From Hymenobacter sp. YC55 (GTDB lineage Bacteria; Bacteroidota; Bacteroidia; Cytophagales; Hymenobacteraceae), in assembly GCF_029433095.1 (NCBI RefSeq), contig NZ_JARNTX010000002.1, positions 1,240,001 to 1,304,000 of the forward strand: DNA of 64,000 bases, read 5' to 3'. Below are positions 34,778-43,855 of this stretch, one piece after another; position 1 is the first letter of the stretch, and each line of letters begins with the position of its first letter. The position numbers and the translations under genes are program-made. Under the pieces are notes generated by a model. That model was not told the origin of the DNA, did no database searches, and was given only the letters and a program-made list of their open reading frames with translations.

Positions 34778-35197
34778 ATGTCCTTCCACAAACAGCCCAA
34801 AGACGACACCCAGCACCAGAACCACCTCGACGGTACCAGCAAAATCCTGAGCGGTGATTTATTCGAAGAAGCGAATCGCGCCGGCCTCGACAACGCACTG
34901 CAACGCTGGATAGAAGATGTAAAAGACGTTAACAATCCCGAACTGCACCAGATAGTGGTTGATTTGCAAGCGCTAAAGGCTCACTTCGGTGGCGGATCTA
35001 TCGACTCCAAGTTGGTAGGCCAACTCCTAGGACGTCTCGGCGAAAATACCATCAAGGCTGCTATTTTTGCTGATAACCCGAATACTTCAGAGCGAGTTAC
35101 TAAGCTAGGCGAGACATTACTGAAAGCTGCCAAGCAAGTGCAAAGCCCACAAACTTCAGCTGAAGAAGACTTGCAGCAGGATTCCTCTAGTCGCTAG
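34778..35197 (+). CDS. Small cytosolic protein, unknown
   Basis: 139 residues from the ATG at 34778 (MSFHKQPKDD); a longer frame upstream has no coding character. After a polar N-terminus it is helical (LFEEANRAGLDNALQRWIEDV, LVGQLLGRLGENTIKAAIF). No signal or membrane helix. It is divergent from the M1 peptidase gene and converges on rplS, from which a strong two-way hairpin separates it. Not recognised. Confidence 0.65.
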   Translation: MSFHKQPKDDTQHQNHLDGTSKILSGDLFEEANRAGLDNALQRWIEDVKDVNNPELHQIVVDLQALKAHFGGGSIDSKLVGQLLGRLGENTIKAAIFADNPNTSERVTKLGETLLKAAKQVQSPQTSAEEDLQQDSSSR

Positions 35198-35210
35198 AGT
35201 GATTTGAGAT

Positions 35211-35265
35211 AATCAATAAAAAAGCCGGCCTGCTCGATGAGGAGCAGGCCGGCTTTTTATTGATT
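35211..35265. terminator. Bidirectional terminator between convergent genes
   Basis: Arms 35211-35235 and 35242-35265 pair over about 24 bp with one bulged A and a six-base loop. A-run on the left and T-run on the right make it work in both directions, for the 34778 gene and for rplS. Confidence 0.9.
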
Positions 35266-35275
35266 GCTATCGAGC

Positions 35276-35656
35276 TTAAGCAGTTACTTTCTCTGCTATG
35301 TTCAAGCGCTTCTCTTTGATACGAGCAGCTTTGCCCGACAGGCCACGCAGATAGAACAGACGAGCCCGACGTACCTTACCGCGACGGATTACCTCGATCT
35401 TGTCGATGTTAGGCGACAGGAGAGGGAAGATACGCTCGGTACCGATCTGGTTGGAAATCTTACGAACGGTAAAGGTCTCACCGTTGGAGTTAGGGTTCTT
35501 GCGCTGAATAACAACACCTTGGAACTGCTGAATGCGCTCCTTGTTGCCCTCGCGGATCTTTACGTGGACGTTGATGGTGTCGCCGGCAGCAAAACTAGGG
35601 AAGCTGGCGCGGCGCTCCTGGGATTCCTGCTGAATAAAATCGAGTAGTACGCTCAT
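35276..35656 (-). CDS. rplS: 50S ribosomal protein L19
   Basis: 126 residues. L19 sits at the interface of the two ribosomal subunits. Recognisable segments are FAAGDTINVHVKIREGNKERIQ, FQGVVIQRKN, TVRKISNQIGTERIFPL, and IEVIRRGKVRRARLFYLRGLSGKAARIKE (read in parts). Last of the rpsP-rimM-trmD-rplS cluster, 188 bases after trmD with its own promoter and a leader hairpin. Confidence 0.98.
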   Translation of the reverse strand: MSVLLDFIQQESQERRASFPSFAAGDTINVHVKIREGNKERIQQFQGVVIQRKNPNSNGETFTVRKISNQIGTERIFPLLSPNIDKIEVIRRGKVRRARLFYLRGLSGKAARIKEKRLNIAEKVTA

Positions 35657-35676
35657 GGCTGAAAAAACTTTGAAAG

Positions 35677-35691
35677 GACGGCCGCGCCGTC
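35677..35691 (-). promoter_or_regulatory. Hairpin in rplS leader
   Basis: GACGGC-CGC-GCCGTC is a perfect 6-bp stem with a three-base loop, 20 to 35 bases before the rplS start and downstream of its -7 box. It may be an L19 leader element for feedback control; that is inference. Confidence 0.4.
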
Positions 35692-35712
35692 TATGGTTTC
35701 GGTAAGGAGGCG

Positions 35713-35720
35713 CAAATATA
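35713..35720 (-). promoter_or_regulatory. -7 box of rplS
   Basis: TATATTTG on the reverse strand matches TAnnTTTG, 57 bases before the start. This gives rplS its own promoter inside the ribosomal cluster. Confidence 0.55.
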
Positions 35721-35844
35721 GCGCTTTGTTTTGAAATTGTGAAACTGCAACTTCATGAAATTGTGAGTTTGCCACTCAATCGGCATAGTTTATTTGAACT
35801 GCGTTAGCAGAGCAGCAAATACGCTATTTCATAAAGCCACTATT

Positions 35845-36522
35845 TTACTCTTGTAGAAGGTCTGGACGGCGCTGCCGAGTTCGTTCCAGTGCTTGGTCGT
35901 GCCGCCAGATATCTATTTGGGGAGTGTTGCCGGAAAGCAAAATCCCGGGTACTTCCTGCCCACGCCATTCTGCCGGACGGGTATACACCGGCGGTGCCAG
36001 CAGGTTGTCTTGAAACGAGTCACTCAGTGCTGATTCCTCGTTGCCGAGAACACCTGGTAATAGGCGCACCACAGCATCAACCAGCACCGCTGCGCCCAGC
36101 TCGCCACCGCTCAAGACATAGTCCCCAACGCTAATTTCGTGGGTGATATAGGCTTGCCGGATTCGCTCGTCTACGCCTTTATAGTGACCACAAAGGATCA
36201 GCAAATTGCCAGCCAACGACAAGCGGTTGACTAGCGGCTGCCGCAAGGTCTCTCCGTCGGGGGTCATGTAAATGACAGCGTCGTAGCTGCGTTGGGCTAG
36301 GAGCTCATCGAAGCAGGCTGCAATAGGCTCCACACGCAATACCATGCCGGCCCCGCCGCCGAACACATAATCATCGATTTGTCCGTGCTTGTTGATAGCG
36401 TAGCGGCGCAGATCGTGCAGATGAATTTTGGCTAGCCCTTTATCCTGCGCACGCTTCACAATAGAGTGTGCAAAGGGGCTAACCAGCAAATCGGGCTGGC
36501 ACGTCACGATGTCGATACGCAT
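35845..36522 (-). CDS. trmD: tRNA (guanine-37-N1)-methyltransferase
   Basis: 225 residues. TrmD methylates G37 next to the anticodon of tRNAs reading CNN-type codons and so prevents frameshifts. It has MRIDIVTCQPDLL at the start, the trefoil knot around LLILCGHYKGVDERI and DYVLSGGELGAAVLVDAV, and the tRNA contact YTRPAEWRG near 178. Start lies 21 bases after the rimM stop. Third gene of the cluster. Confidence 0.98.
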   Translation of the reverse strand: MRIDIVTCQPDLLVSPFAHSIVKRAQDKGLAKIHLHDLRRYAINKHGQIDDYVFGGGAGMVLRVEPIAACFDELLAQRSYDAVIYMTPDGETLRQPLVNRLSLAGNLLILCGHYKGVDERIRQAYITHEISVGDYVLSGGELGAAVLVDAVVRLLPGVLGNEESALSDSFQDNLLAPPVYTRPAEWRGQEVPGILLSGNTPQIDIWRHDQALERTRQRRPDLLQE

Positions 36523-36543
36523 AGCAAGCGGGATGGGAGTAAA

Positions 36544-37125
36544 CTATGGTTCGTCGAATTCGTCGGGCTCGTCCCGCTCACGGGAAGGTGGCGTGAGATA
36601 CACGTCGAGCAAGCCCTCAGGAAGCTGCACATATAGTTTCTTGCCCTCTTGGTCGGCGCGAGAAATCAACTCGTCTACCACCGGAATCAAAACTTCCTGC
36701 CCCTTGTAGCGCATGGCCAGCAAGTCCTGTTGGGGTAGCTCGTAGAAGGTTTCTACTACACCTAGCTCACCTAACTGTTCGTCTACTACCGTGAAGCCAA
36801 TAACATCATGGAAGTAAAATTGATCTTCTTCCAATTGAGGCAACGCTTCGAGTGGGCGGTAAAGCTTGGCGTTGCGCAGGGGCTCGGCGTCTTCTATCCG
36901 CTCGATTCCTTTTAGCTTTAGCAAAACCCGGTTTTCAGCCTGGGGCTGCAGCTTTTCCACATCATAGGCGGTCAGCTTGCCGGGAGCGGTAGGCATTTCC
37001 AGCAATACCGATTTCACTTTGCGGTAAGCATCGAGGTCATCTACATCCAGAAAAGCCATGACAAACCCTTTCAGGCCGTGGGGCTTGCCGATGGAGCCAA
37101 GCAAATAGCAGTCGTCGAGGGTCAT
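36544..37125 (-). CDS. rimM: 16S rRNA processing protein RimM
   Basis: 193 residues from the ATG at 37123-37125 (MTLDDCYLLGSIGKPHGLKG). RimM helps mature the 30S subunit by acting with S19 on 16S rRNA. The N-terminal barrel has GKPHGLKGFVMAFLD, and the C-terminal PRC barrel has FYFHDVIGFTVVD and LLAMRYKGQEVLIPVVDE. An acidic tail (RERDEPDEFDEP) is extra. A hairpin in the spacer to rpsP may tune read-through. Confidence 0.96.
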   Translation of the reverse strand: MTLDDCYLLGSIGKPHGLKGFVMAFLDVDDLDAYRKVKSVLLEMPTAPGKLTAYDVEKLQPQAENRVLLKLKGIERIEDAEPLRNAKLYRPLEALPQLEEDQFYFHDVIGFTVVDEQLGELGVVETFYELPQQDLLAMRYKGQEVLIPVVDELISRADQEGKKLYVQLPEGLLDVYLTPPSRERDEPDEFDEP

Positions 37126-37149
37126 AAGGTAGAGGTTTCGGAGAAATGA

Positions 37150-37219
37150 GGAGAGGTGACTAGGAGCGAGCAATCAGAAGCCGGCGCATTCCAATCACTC
37201 AATTCCTAATCACCTCTCC
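37150..37219 (-). other. Hairpin in the rpsP-rimM spacer
   Basis: Arms 37150-37165 and 37204-37219 are 16 bases long with one mismatch (GGAGAGGTGAYTAGGA type), loop 38 bases. It lies between rpsP and rimM within the operon and may lower expression of the distal genes. Confidence 0.5.
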
Positions 37220-37239
37220 CTCGATTACCAGCAAAAAGC

Positions 37240-37782
37240 TTAAGCGCCGGCTTCCTCAGTGGTTTCGGCTGAAGCTGCAGCGTCGGTGGTTTCACCTTCG
37301 GCAGCAGGAGCTTCAACAGGAGCTGGCGTGTTTTTCTTGCGCAGCGCCTCAGCACGAGCTTCTTTCACTTTGGTTTCAGCAGCCAGACGAGCTACGCGAG
37401 CATCATCTTTCGCGGTGCCGAGCGAAGTACGCTTGGTTTCGATCTTAGCGTCTTTCTGCTCTTTCCACTGGGTGTAGCGCTGGTCGGCTACTTCCTGCGA
37501 AATAGCGCCTTTGATAACACCTAGTTGCAAGTGCTTGCGGTAGAGCACACCACGGTAAGAGAGCATAGCCCGAACAGTGTCGGTAGGTTGTGCACCCTTC
37601 ATGATCCAATCGAAAGCCTTATCACCATCAAAATTGATAGAAGCAGGGTTCGTGTTGGGGTCGTAGGTGCCAAGTTTCTCGATAAAGCGGCCGTCACGCG
37701 GGGAGCGAGAGTCAGCAACAACGATGTCGAATTGAGCGGCCTTTTTGCGGCCACGACGGGCGAGGCGGATTTTAACTGCCAT
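37240..37782 (-). CDS. rpsP: 30S ribosomal protein S16, extended
   Basis: 180 residues, about 100 longer than E. coli S16. Residues 1-80 are the S16 core (MAVKIRLARRGRKKAAQFDI, RDGRFIEKLGTYDPNTNP). A charged, then Ala/Glu/Thr-rich tail follows (KEARAEALRKKNTPAPVEAPA onward), common in Bacteroidota S16. Binds 16S rRNA early in assembly. First gene of the cluster, with a TAnnTTTG box upstream. Confidence 0.98.
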   Translation of the reverse strand: MAVKIRLARRGRKKAAQFDIVVADSRSPRDGRFIEKLGTYDPNTNPASINFDGDKAFDWIMKGAQPTDTVRAMLSYRGVLYRKHLQLGVIKGAISQEVADQRYTQWKEQKDAKIETKRTSLGTAKDDARVARLAAETKVKEARAEALRKKNTPAPVEAPAAEGETTDAAASAETTEEAGA

Positions 37783-37800
37783 AAACCGGGTTGGTTAAGC

Positions 37801-37817
37801 GACGCAACTCGTGCGTC
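37801..37817 (-). promoter_or_regulatory. Hairpin in rpsP leader
   Basis: GACGCA-loop5-TGCGTC stem just downstream of the -7 box and 19 bases before the rpsP start. It resembles in place the rplS leader hairpin. Regulatory role is inference. Confidence 0.35.
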
Positions 37818-37835
37818 TGATTGAAAAATGAGGTG

Positions 37836-37843
37836 CAAAGGTA
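37836..37843 (-). promoter_or_regulatory. -7 box of rpsP operon
   Basis: TACCTTTG on the reverse strand, 54 bases before the rpsP start; perfect TAnnTTTG. Confidence 0.6.
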
Positions 37844-37961
37844 AGCACAGTTTTCACACCGTGAAAGCCCGCCTCTGAATTAACTCTGTACCTGTGCCGA
37901 AGCGTCGCCTGTTAGCAGGTAAAACGACCAGATTTTTGGCTTCGCTCTCGTCTATAAAGCT

Positions 37962-37993
37962 GAATCCCTTGACACCGGGGCGCCAAGGGATTC
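37962..37993 (-). terminator. Terminator after desaturase gene
   Basis: Perfect 10-bp stem (37962-37971 with 37984-37993), 31 bases beyond the desaturase stop on the reverse strand. Confidence 0.65.
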
Positions 37994-38023
37994 TAAAATA
38001 TGAGCTTATACTTAACAAGAGAC

Positions 38024-38782
38024 TTAGGCAGCTACCCGCATCTTTTGCGCTTTCTGCTTACGCTTGATTTTGATGATGCCTGCTTTGTCCATAGTCCAGA
38101 TGAACATGTACGTAGGATCAAACTCCCACCACTTCACACCGAAATTTACACGCATGGGCAACTTATGGTGGTTGTTCTGGAACAACTCACCGAAGGCCAG
38201 GAAGTCTAGCGCCAGCGTGTTTTTCGAGTGGTCGTGGTTGTCGAAGTTTTGGTAGCCGTACTTATGGCCGCCCCAGTTCACAATAGCTCCATGAATTGGA
38301 CCCATCAGAAAGTGAATCGGTAGCAGCAGATACTGCCACCACGCCGTAGCAAAGTTGATATAGAACAGCACGTAAGCGGTGCCCCAGCCCAAGCGCGAAA
38401 ACCACTTGTCGCCTAGGTTCTCGATCAACTTCCATTCCGGATAATCGCCCTCGAAACGCTCGGCGGCAGCGTAGTTGCGGTTCAACACATCGTTGTAAAT
38501 GTTCTTGGTCTTCCACATCATCGAGAAGGCGTTAGAAGAAAACAACGGCGAGTGGGGGTCCATCTCGGTGTCGGAGTAGGCGTGGTGCATGCGGTGCAAC
38601 AGCGCATAAGCCCGCGGCGACAAGAACGAAGAGCCTTGGCAGATGTATGTGAACAAGAAGAAAAACCGCTCCCAAAACTTGTTCATGGTGAACATTTTGT
38701 GCGCTGCGTAGCGGTGCAGATAGAACGTCTGCGTAAACAGCGACAAGTAGTAATGGGCAACAAAAAAGACGAGAATTGCCAT
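38024..38782 (-). CDS. Fatty acid (acyl-CoA type) desaturase
   Basis: 252 residues. The three histidine boxes of membrane desaturases are present: HRYAAH (about 23-28), HRMHH (about 64-68) and NNHHKLP (about 204-210). They hold a di-iron centre that inserts a cis double bond into acyl chains in the cytoplasmic membrane, keeping it fluid. Four membrane helices are likely (IAILVFFVAHYYLSLF; FFFLFTYICQGSSFL; two near 120-160). The long spacer upstream (38783-39043) may hold temperature or lipid control, but no motif is clear. Confidence 0.93.
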   Translation of the reverse strand: MAILVFFVAHYYLSLFTQTFYLHRYAAHKMFTMNKFWERFFFLFTYICQGSSFLSPRAYALLHRMHHAYSDTEMDPHSPLFSSNAFSMMWKTKNIYNDVLNRNYAAAERFEGDYPEWKLIENLGDKWFSRLGWGTAYVLFYINFATAWWQYLLLPIHFLMGPIHGAIVNWGGHKYGYQNFDNHDHSKNTLALDFLAFGELFQNNHHKLPMRVNFGVKWWEFDPTYMFIWTMDKAGIIKIKRKQKAQKMRVAA

Positions 38783-39043
38783 AGTAGAAATATGTGAAGG
38801 TCGAAGTCGGGAGCAGGCGCTTCAGGTGGCAAAGCCCAAATGCAATGCTTTAGTTCAGAAGCGCTTTTACAAAACTACGGCCAGTATCTGCTGAGTGCAA
38901 TTTCCGGGATGGAAAGGCCAAAATGTTGTTAGGGTTTTATTTGCAGCTAAACCGTGCAAAGTTTCAAACGCTATAGCTTTCTAGCCTTGCTTGGGCCAAC
39001 CACATTGATATGCAGCACTTATTAGGAACTGGAAAAAAGAAGT

Positions 39044-39751
39044 TTAGTAGTACGCAGTTGCAGCTTCCCAGTGGGGCATGTCGGGCAACGGGGCCACAAA
39101 GGTCATATCTTCTTTGGTAACCGGGTGTTGTAGTTCTAGTTGCCGAGCGTGCAGCGCAATGCTCACATCAGGTAACGGGGCCAAGAACCCATACTTTACA
39201 TCACCAACTATAGGCGTGCCCAATCCTGTAGAGAGCTGCACCCGAATTTGATGCGGCCGGCCGGTAACGGGGTTTACTTTTACTAAGTAGCGGGTGCCTG
39301 CTTGCCCTAGAACGGTATAGTCGAGGTCAGACTTTTGGCCTTGCCCGTGGCGCTCGGTATAGGCTTTGGTGGTATTCCGAATAGGATCTTTCACGAGCCA
39401 ATGCGTGAGGTGCCCACTCGTAGGCTCGGGGCATTTGCCGGTTAGGGCCCAGTAGGTTTTGTGAATCTTGTTGTCGCGAAACATTTCATTCAGCCTACTC
39501 AGAGCTTTACTGGTCTTGGCCAGTATCACAATGCCACTCACGGGGCGGTCAATGCGGTGCGCCACTCCAATGAAGGCGGCACCTGGCTTTTTGTACTTGA
39601 AGCGCAAGTACTCTTCGGCCTTTGCAGAAAGAGGTTCGTCGCCAGTAGCGTCGCCCTGCACGAGCAGACCGGCTGGCTTGTTAATAACGAGCAGATGATT
39701 GTCTTCGAACAGAATTTCCTTCCGTTCCGACCACAGGTTCGGACGATTCAC
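39044..39751 (-). CDS. RluA-family pseudouridine synthase
   Basis: 235 residues with a GTG start at 39749-39751. The catalytic motif is HRIDRPVSGI (about 64-73, catalytic Asp in RIDR), with INKPAGLLVQGD before and VNPVTGRPHQIRVQLS after. There is no S4 domain, so it is of the short RluA/RluC-like type acting on rRNA or tRNA. Target position unknown. It is 113 bases after panB on the same strand. Confidence 0.92.
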   Translation of the reverse strand: MNRPNLWSERKEILFEDNHLLVINKPAGLLVQGDATGDEPLSAKAEEYLRFKYKKPGAAFIGVAHRIDRPVSGIVILAKTSKALSRLNEMFRDNKIHKTYWALTGKCPEPTSGHLTHWLVKDPIRNTTKAYTERHGQGQKSDLDYTVLGQAGTRYLVKVNPVTGRPHQIRVQLSTGLGTPIVGDVKYGFLAPLPDVSIALHARQLELQHPVTKEDMTFVAPLPDMPHWEAATAYY

Positions 39752-39864
39752 TAGTAAATAATCAGCATTGAACAGTGAGCAACAGCCAAATTTCGGCGCA
39801 TGTTTGCACGGAATATATCAATCGATAGATGCTTGCTACTCATTGATATAGATGGTTGTCGCAA

Positions 39865-40680
39865 TTAATAAGCTTCTTCGGCGCTAGGAAAGTCCCGGCT
39901 TTTTACATCCTCGATATAACGCTGCACTGCATTGTGCATGATGTCACCTAAGTCGGCGTAGCGACGCAGAAAACGCGGTTTAAACTCTTTGGTAATGCCT
40001 AGCATGTCATGCACAACCAAGACTTGTCCATCCACATCGGGGCCGGCCCCGATGCCAATTACGGGAATCGTGAGCTTCTCGGCTACCTGCTTGGCTAATG
40101 CCGACGGAATTTTTTCCAATACTACGGCAAAGCACCCAAGCTCTTCCAGCAAAACGGCATCTTCAATAAGCTTCTGCGCTTCCGCGTCTTCCTTGGCCCG
40201 CACGGTATAGGTGCCAAACTTATAGATACTCTGCGGGGTGAGGCCAAGGTGCCCCATTACTGGAATACCGGCAGTTAGAATCCGGGTAATAGAATCCTTG
40301 ATTTCGGCGCCGCCTTCCACCTTGATGCCATGCCCGCCCGATTCTTTCATGATGCGGATAGCAGAACGCAGTGCTTCCGAAGAATTTCCTTGGTAGGAGC
40401 CAAACGGCATATCAACGACTACGAAAGCCCGCTTCACGGCGCGCACCACCGACGAAGCGTGATAGATCATCTGGTCGAGCGTAATGGGCAGGGTGGTTTC
40501 GTGGCCAGCCATGACGTTGGACGCCGAATCGCCAACTAAAAGCACGTCGATGCCCGCGCCGTCTAGGATAGTCGCCATCGAAAAGTCGTAGGCCGTGAGC
40601 ATAGAAATTTTTTCGCCCCGCCGTTTCATGGCCAGCAACTGGTGCGTGGTCACGAGTTTGACTTCTTTGTGCTGCGACAT
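39865..40680 (-). CDS. panB: 3-methyl-2-oxobutanoate hydroxymethyltransferase
   Basis: 271 residues from the ATG at 40678-40680 (MSQHKEVKLVTTHQLL); upstream in-frame codons add a non-conserved leader. PanB adds a hydroxymethyl group from methylene-THF to alpha-ketoisovalerate, the first step of pantothenate synthesis, in the cytosol. Marks are MLTAYDFSMA, VGDSASNVMAGHETTLP (metal Asp), DMPFGSYQ, GIKVEGGAE and IGIGAGPDVDGQVLV. No panC nearby. Confidence 0.97.
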   Translation of the reverse strand: MSQHKEVKLVTTHQLLAMKRRGEKISMLTAYDFSMATILDGAGIDVLLVGDSASNVMAGHETTLPITLDQMIYHASSVVRAVKRAFVVVDMPFGSYQGNSSEALRSAIRIMKESGGHGIKVEGGAEIKDSITRILTAGIPVMGHLGLTPQSIYKFGTYTVRAKEDAEAQKLIEDAVLLEELGCFAVVLEKIPSALAKQVAEKLTIPVIGIGAGPDVDGQVLVVHDMLGITKEFKPRFLRRYADLGDIMHNAVQRYIEDVKSRDFPSAEEAY

Positions 40681-40824
40681 TTGAGAATGATTAGAGGTAG
40701 CTGATGCAGGGACTGAAATTCCGGACAAAAGTGTCGAAATTCTAGCATTTCCCGCCCCTGGCATCAGTGCCCCACTATAAGTACTCTATCCTTTCTTGTA
40801 TCAATTCGCTCTCAGCCGCATTTA

Positions 40825-43785
40825 CTAGCGGTTGAGGAAAGTGCGGTTGCGGTTCAGCTTCAGGTCCTGTAGTAGCGACGATTTAGCGGCAATCGTCACG
40901 AAGTAGCCTTGAGCAGGACCCTTGAACGGCCGCCATGTGCCCGTAATCTGCCAGCAGTGCAAGTCGCGGAAAATATCGAGCGAGGTGAAAGCCGAGGTCT
41001 GGTTGATAAAGTCGTAGTTGGTGGTGTAGCCTACCCGCGTATTTGCTGTGAGTTTCACCGAGCCGCTTAAATTCAGCGATGCGGAAGCGAGTGAGCGAGG
41101 GCGAATGTAGGTGCCGCGGCTAGGACGCGGACCCGGATCGGTGTAATTGGCCGTGAAGCCGGAGTTCAATTCCCAAGGCAATTCGAAGTCCACATAATCC
41201 TCATACGGGTTGATTGGAATTGGGCCGCCCAGGGCTGGGTCGTTGGCGGGCGCTACATCACGGCGAATGTTGGATTTACGTCCTGGCTTTTGGCTCGGGT
41301 TGAACTGATAGTTCAGTGACAAACTGCTACTAGCAAGGCGAGCTAACCGACGATTACCCTTTTGATCGAAGAGGTACCTGTTGATGATAGTGCCAGATGA
41401 ATCGCGCTGATAAGGCTCGAAAGTAGCATTCACCAAAAGGTTAAGCTTGCGTGCCACCTGAGTTCGGAACGTAGTACTGATAGGTGAAAGCCGAGGGACG
41501 TTACGAGGAGCAAGAAAATTGTAGCTGAAGTTTAAGTCCAACCCATCAATCAAGCTAACTTTTTTGAATGGTGTGGTACCCGTCGTGTCATTGTTATCAC
41601 GCACTTTCATTTCCACAGCGTTCTGCAAAGAAAACCCTATTGTGCCTGCTGCATCGGAGCCGACACTAGAAGGCGCGCCTGTGAACCCTTGATAATAAGA
41701 GTAAAAACGCTCATCATATATAAAGCCAGTAATTGAATCTCGTCTTGCTCCAACGGGTAGTCTGTTATCAGGCGTATTGCGGGCTACACCATAATAAGGG
41801 AGGCCTTTAATTATTTGCGCGGAACTGCCGCCTTTTCTTCCCGGTACATAATTGATGCTGATGTTCGGCGTAACCTTGTGCCGGATTGCCTCTATTTTTT
41901 TGCCCTTTATTTGAAACAACCCATAGATATTAGTGCCAAAGTTCACTCCGAATCCACTAGAGAAATCGCCTACAGTGGTGAATTGTCTCAGTGTGTCAAT
42001 TCGGACTGCTTGAGCTACAGAGTCATATCTATAGCTAAGTTTCTTAAGGTACCAAGCTTGATTGTAATTGACCGATGGAGCGAGGTTGATAAACTTCAGG
42101 ATATTATAGCTGCCAAGCGAAATTTGAAACTGGTGCAGGATGCTAGTTTGCGCATTGCTAAGTAACCTATCAATATTCTTGAGTTGAATAGGGAAAACCG
42201 AACTTGTGCTAGCGCCGCCAAGCAATGGAATGCCACCGCCGAGTGTCCGGGCTGGCTGTGTATTGGTAAGACGGTTTTGAGCATTCAACGTGTAGGAAAA
42301 AGCGAATTGCTCGTAAAATTTGCCGGTAGGTGATAGGCCTAACCACTGATAAGGATATTGCCGGGCTACACCGACCGTAATATCAGGCAGGGTGAAGTCC
42401 ATAGTACCCGTCTGGACGTTTTGGCTCTGACTTGCGTTGATGGCGTAGTTGATTGGAGCGTTGCGTAACTGCTTGCTATAACTAACAGTTGAGTTAAACG
42501 CTGGCGCCAGGTAACGCGTGGGGTCGAATGCGTTTTGCTGGTTGAAGTCGGAGCTACCCGCCCGTACACTGGCTGAGAAACGGCCGCCACCCGGACGGGG
42601 CGTGGGCGCATGGCTCCAGGTTAACCAGAAGGTTTGTGGCTTGCGAGGCCGGCGGAAAAATGGATTCGTGTTAACCCCTTCATCAGAGGAAAGTTGCTCG
42701 GCAGGGCGCGACGAAAACTCGAAGCTGAGCAAGCCACTGTATCTGTAACGCTTGATATACTGCATTTCAGACGTGCCGCGCCAGCCCCCAAACTTCTCGC
42801 CAGCACCTGAGTAAACGTCGCCCGTGAGGCGCAGGCCAATATTGTCGCTGGCGGCCCAATAGTAGCCGCCGTTGCGTAGGTAAAAGCCCCGATCGGTGGA
42901 AGTACCGAAGGTGGGAATTATAAGGCCCGAGGCCCGGCTCTTACTAGGAGAGGGGAAATAGCCGAAGGGCAAGCCCAACGGCAACGGAATATCGCTGATA
43001 ACGAGGTTGAACGGTCCCGTTACCACTTTCTCACCCGGAATCATCTTCATCTTAGAGGCATTGATGAAGAAGTGCGGATGCTCTAGGTTACACGTGGTGT
43101 AGCGCCCGTTGCGGCCAAAGATTTCGTTGTACTGGTTTTTCTTGATGACATCAGCGTGCACGTAGCCTTCGCCTTGTTGCGTCACGGCTTCGGCAATCTT
43201 ACCCTTCTTGGTTTTAAAGTTGTAGTTAATACGCCCTGCCTGATAGTTCTCTGCCCCGTTCTTGAAAATGGGCCTGTCCTGCACCTTGCCGGTGGAATCA
43301 GGTGCTCCTTCAGCATTGATTAGGTTCTTGCTGTAGTCTACCGTAATTACGGCTGCTTTCAAGGATACTTCGCCATAGTCGACGTTGGCCTTGTCATAGA
43401 GCGTGGCCTTTTTCTCTTGCACGTTGAAGCGGATAGAGTCCTTGGCTGCATACTTCACAGTCGTTTCCACGTCGCCTTTGCGCTTGGAGCCAGTCGAGAG
43501 CTGCAACGAATCGGTACCTGACCGGCGGACTATTCCGGCTGTGTCAGTGGCAACGTTAGTACCGGCCCGGCGCGTCGTCCGAATGGTATCAGGACGCAGC
43601 ACGGGCGGCGGGGTACGCACGTCGGAGCGTACATCGGCGCCGGGGCGTCGAGTGGGCGTTTGGGCCAAGGCAGGAAATGCTAGGAACCCTAGAATAATCC
43701 ATAGTACCAGGAGCCGGATAATCCGGCATAGTGGCCTGATAAAGAAAATAATACTTGTGTCGGACAAAGGCTCGAGTACGGCCAC
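40825..43785 (-). CDS. lptD: LPS assembly protein LptD-like barrel
   Basis: 986 residues. A signal anchor (LLVLWIILGFLAFPALAQ) leads to a Pro/Arg/Thr-rich linker and an OstA/LptD beta-jellyroll (AKDSIRFNVQEKKATLYDKA ... VDYGEVSLKA; about 125-260). The rest is a long outer-membrane barrel, including FGYFPSPSKSRASGLIIPTFG, a conserved LptD segment near 285. It receives lipopolysaccharide from the periplasmic bridge and places it in the outer leaflet. It is divergent from the amidase gene. The middle of the gene (about 41.5-42.3 kb) is AT-richer than its surroundings, probably reflecting variable loops. Confidence 0.92.
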   Translation of the reverse strand: MAVLEPLSDTSIIFFIRPLCRIIRLLVLWIILGFLAFPALAQTPTRRPGADVRSDVRTPPPVLRPDTIRTTRRAGTNVATDTAGIVRRSGTDSLQLSTGSKRKGDVETTVKYAAKDSIRFNVQEKKATLYDKANVDYGEVSLKAAVITVDYSKNLINAEGAPDSTGKVQDRPIFKNGAENYQAGRINYNFKTKKGKIAEAVTQQGEGYVHADVIKKNQYNEIFGRNGRYTTCNLEHPHFFINASKMKMIPGEKVVTGPFNLVISDIPLPLGLPFGYFPSPSKSRASGLIIPTFGTSTDRGFYLRNGGYYWAASDNIGLRLTGDVYSGAGEKFGGWRGTSEMQYIKRYRYSGLLSFEFSSRPAEQLSSDEGVNTNPFFRRPRKPQTFWLTWSHAPTPRPGGGRFSASVRAGSSDFNQQNAFDPTRYLAPAFNSTVSYSKQLRNAPINYAINASQSQNVQTGTMDFTLPDITVGVARQYPYQWLGLSPTGKFYEQFAFSYTLNAQNRLTNTQPARTLGGGIPLLGGASTSSVFPIQLKNIDRLLSNAQTSILHQFQISLGSYNILKFINLAPSVNYNQAWYLKKLSYRYDSVAQAVRIDTLRQFTTVGDFSSGFGVNFGTNIYGLFQIKGKKIEAIRHKVTPNISINYVPGRKGGSSAQIIKGLPYYGVARNTPDNRLPVGARRDSITGFIYDERFYSYYQGFTGAPSSVGSDAAGTIGFSLQNAVEMKVRDNNDTTGTTPFKKVSLIDGLDLNFSYNFLAPRNVPRLSPISTTFRTQVARKLNLLVNATFEPYQRDSSGTIINRYLFDQKGNRRLARLASSSLSLNYQFNPSQKPGRKSNIRRDVAPANDPALGGPIPINPYEDYVDFELPWELNSGFTANYTDPGPRPSRGTYIRPRSLASASLNLSGSVKLTANTRVGYTTNYDFINQTSAFTSLDIFRDLHCWQITGTWRPFKGPAQGYFVTIAAKSSLLQDLKLNRNRTFLNR

Positions 43786-43855
43786 GTGATTTTATTCGTT
43801 TATTTTGTGGCGGTTTGCAAAGGTAGCGGGTCGCTGCTCTTCACTAACGAAAACT

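Noticed and set aside
41500..42300. AT-richer stretch inside the lptD gene, as a sign of transfer
   Set aside because: The frame is continuous and the protein keeps barrel character; variable surface loops explain it better.
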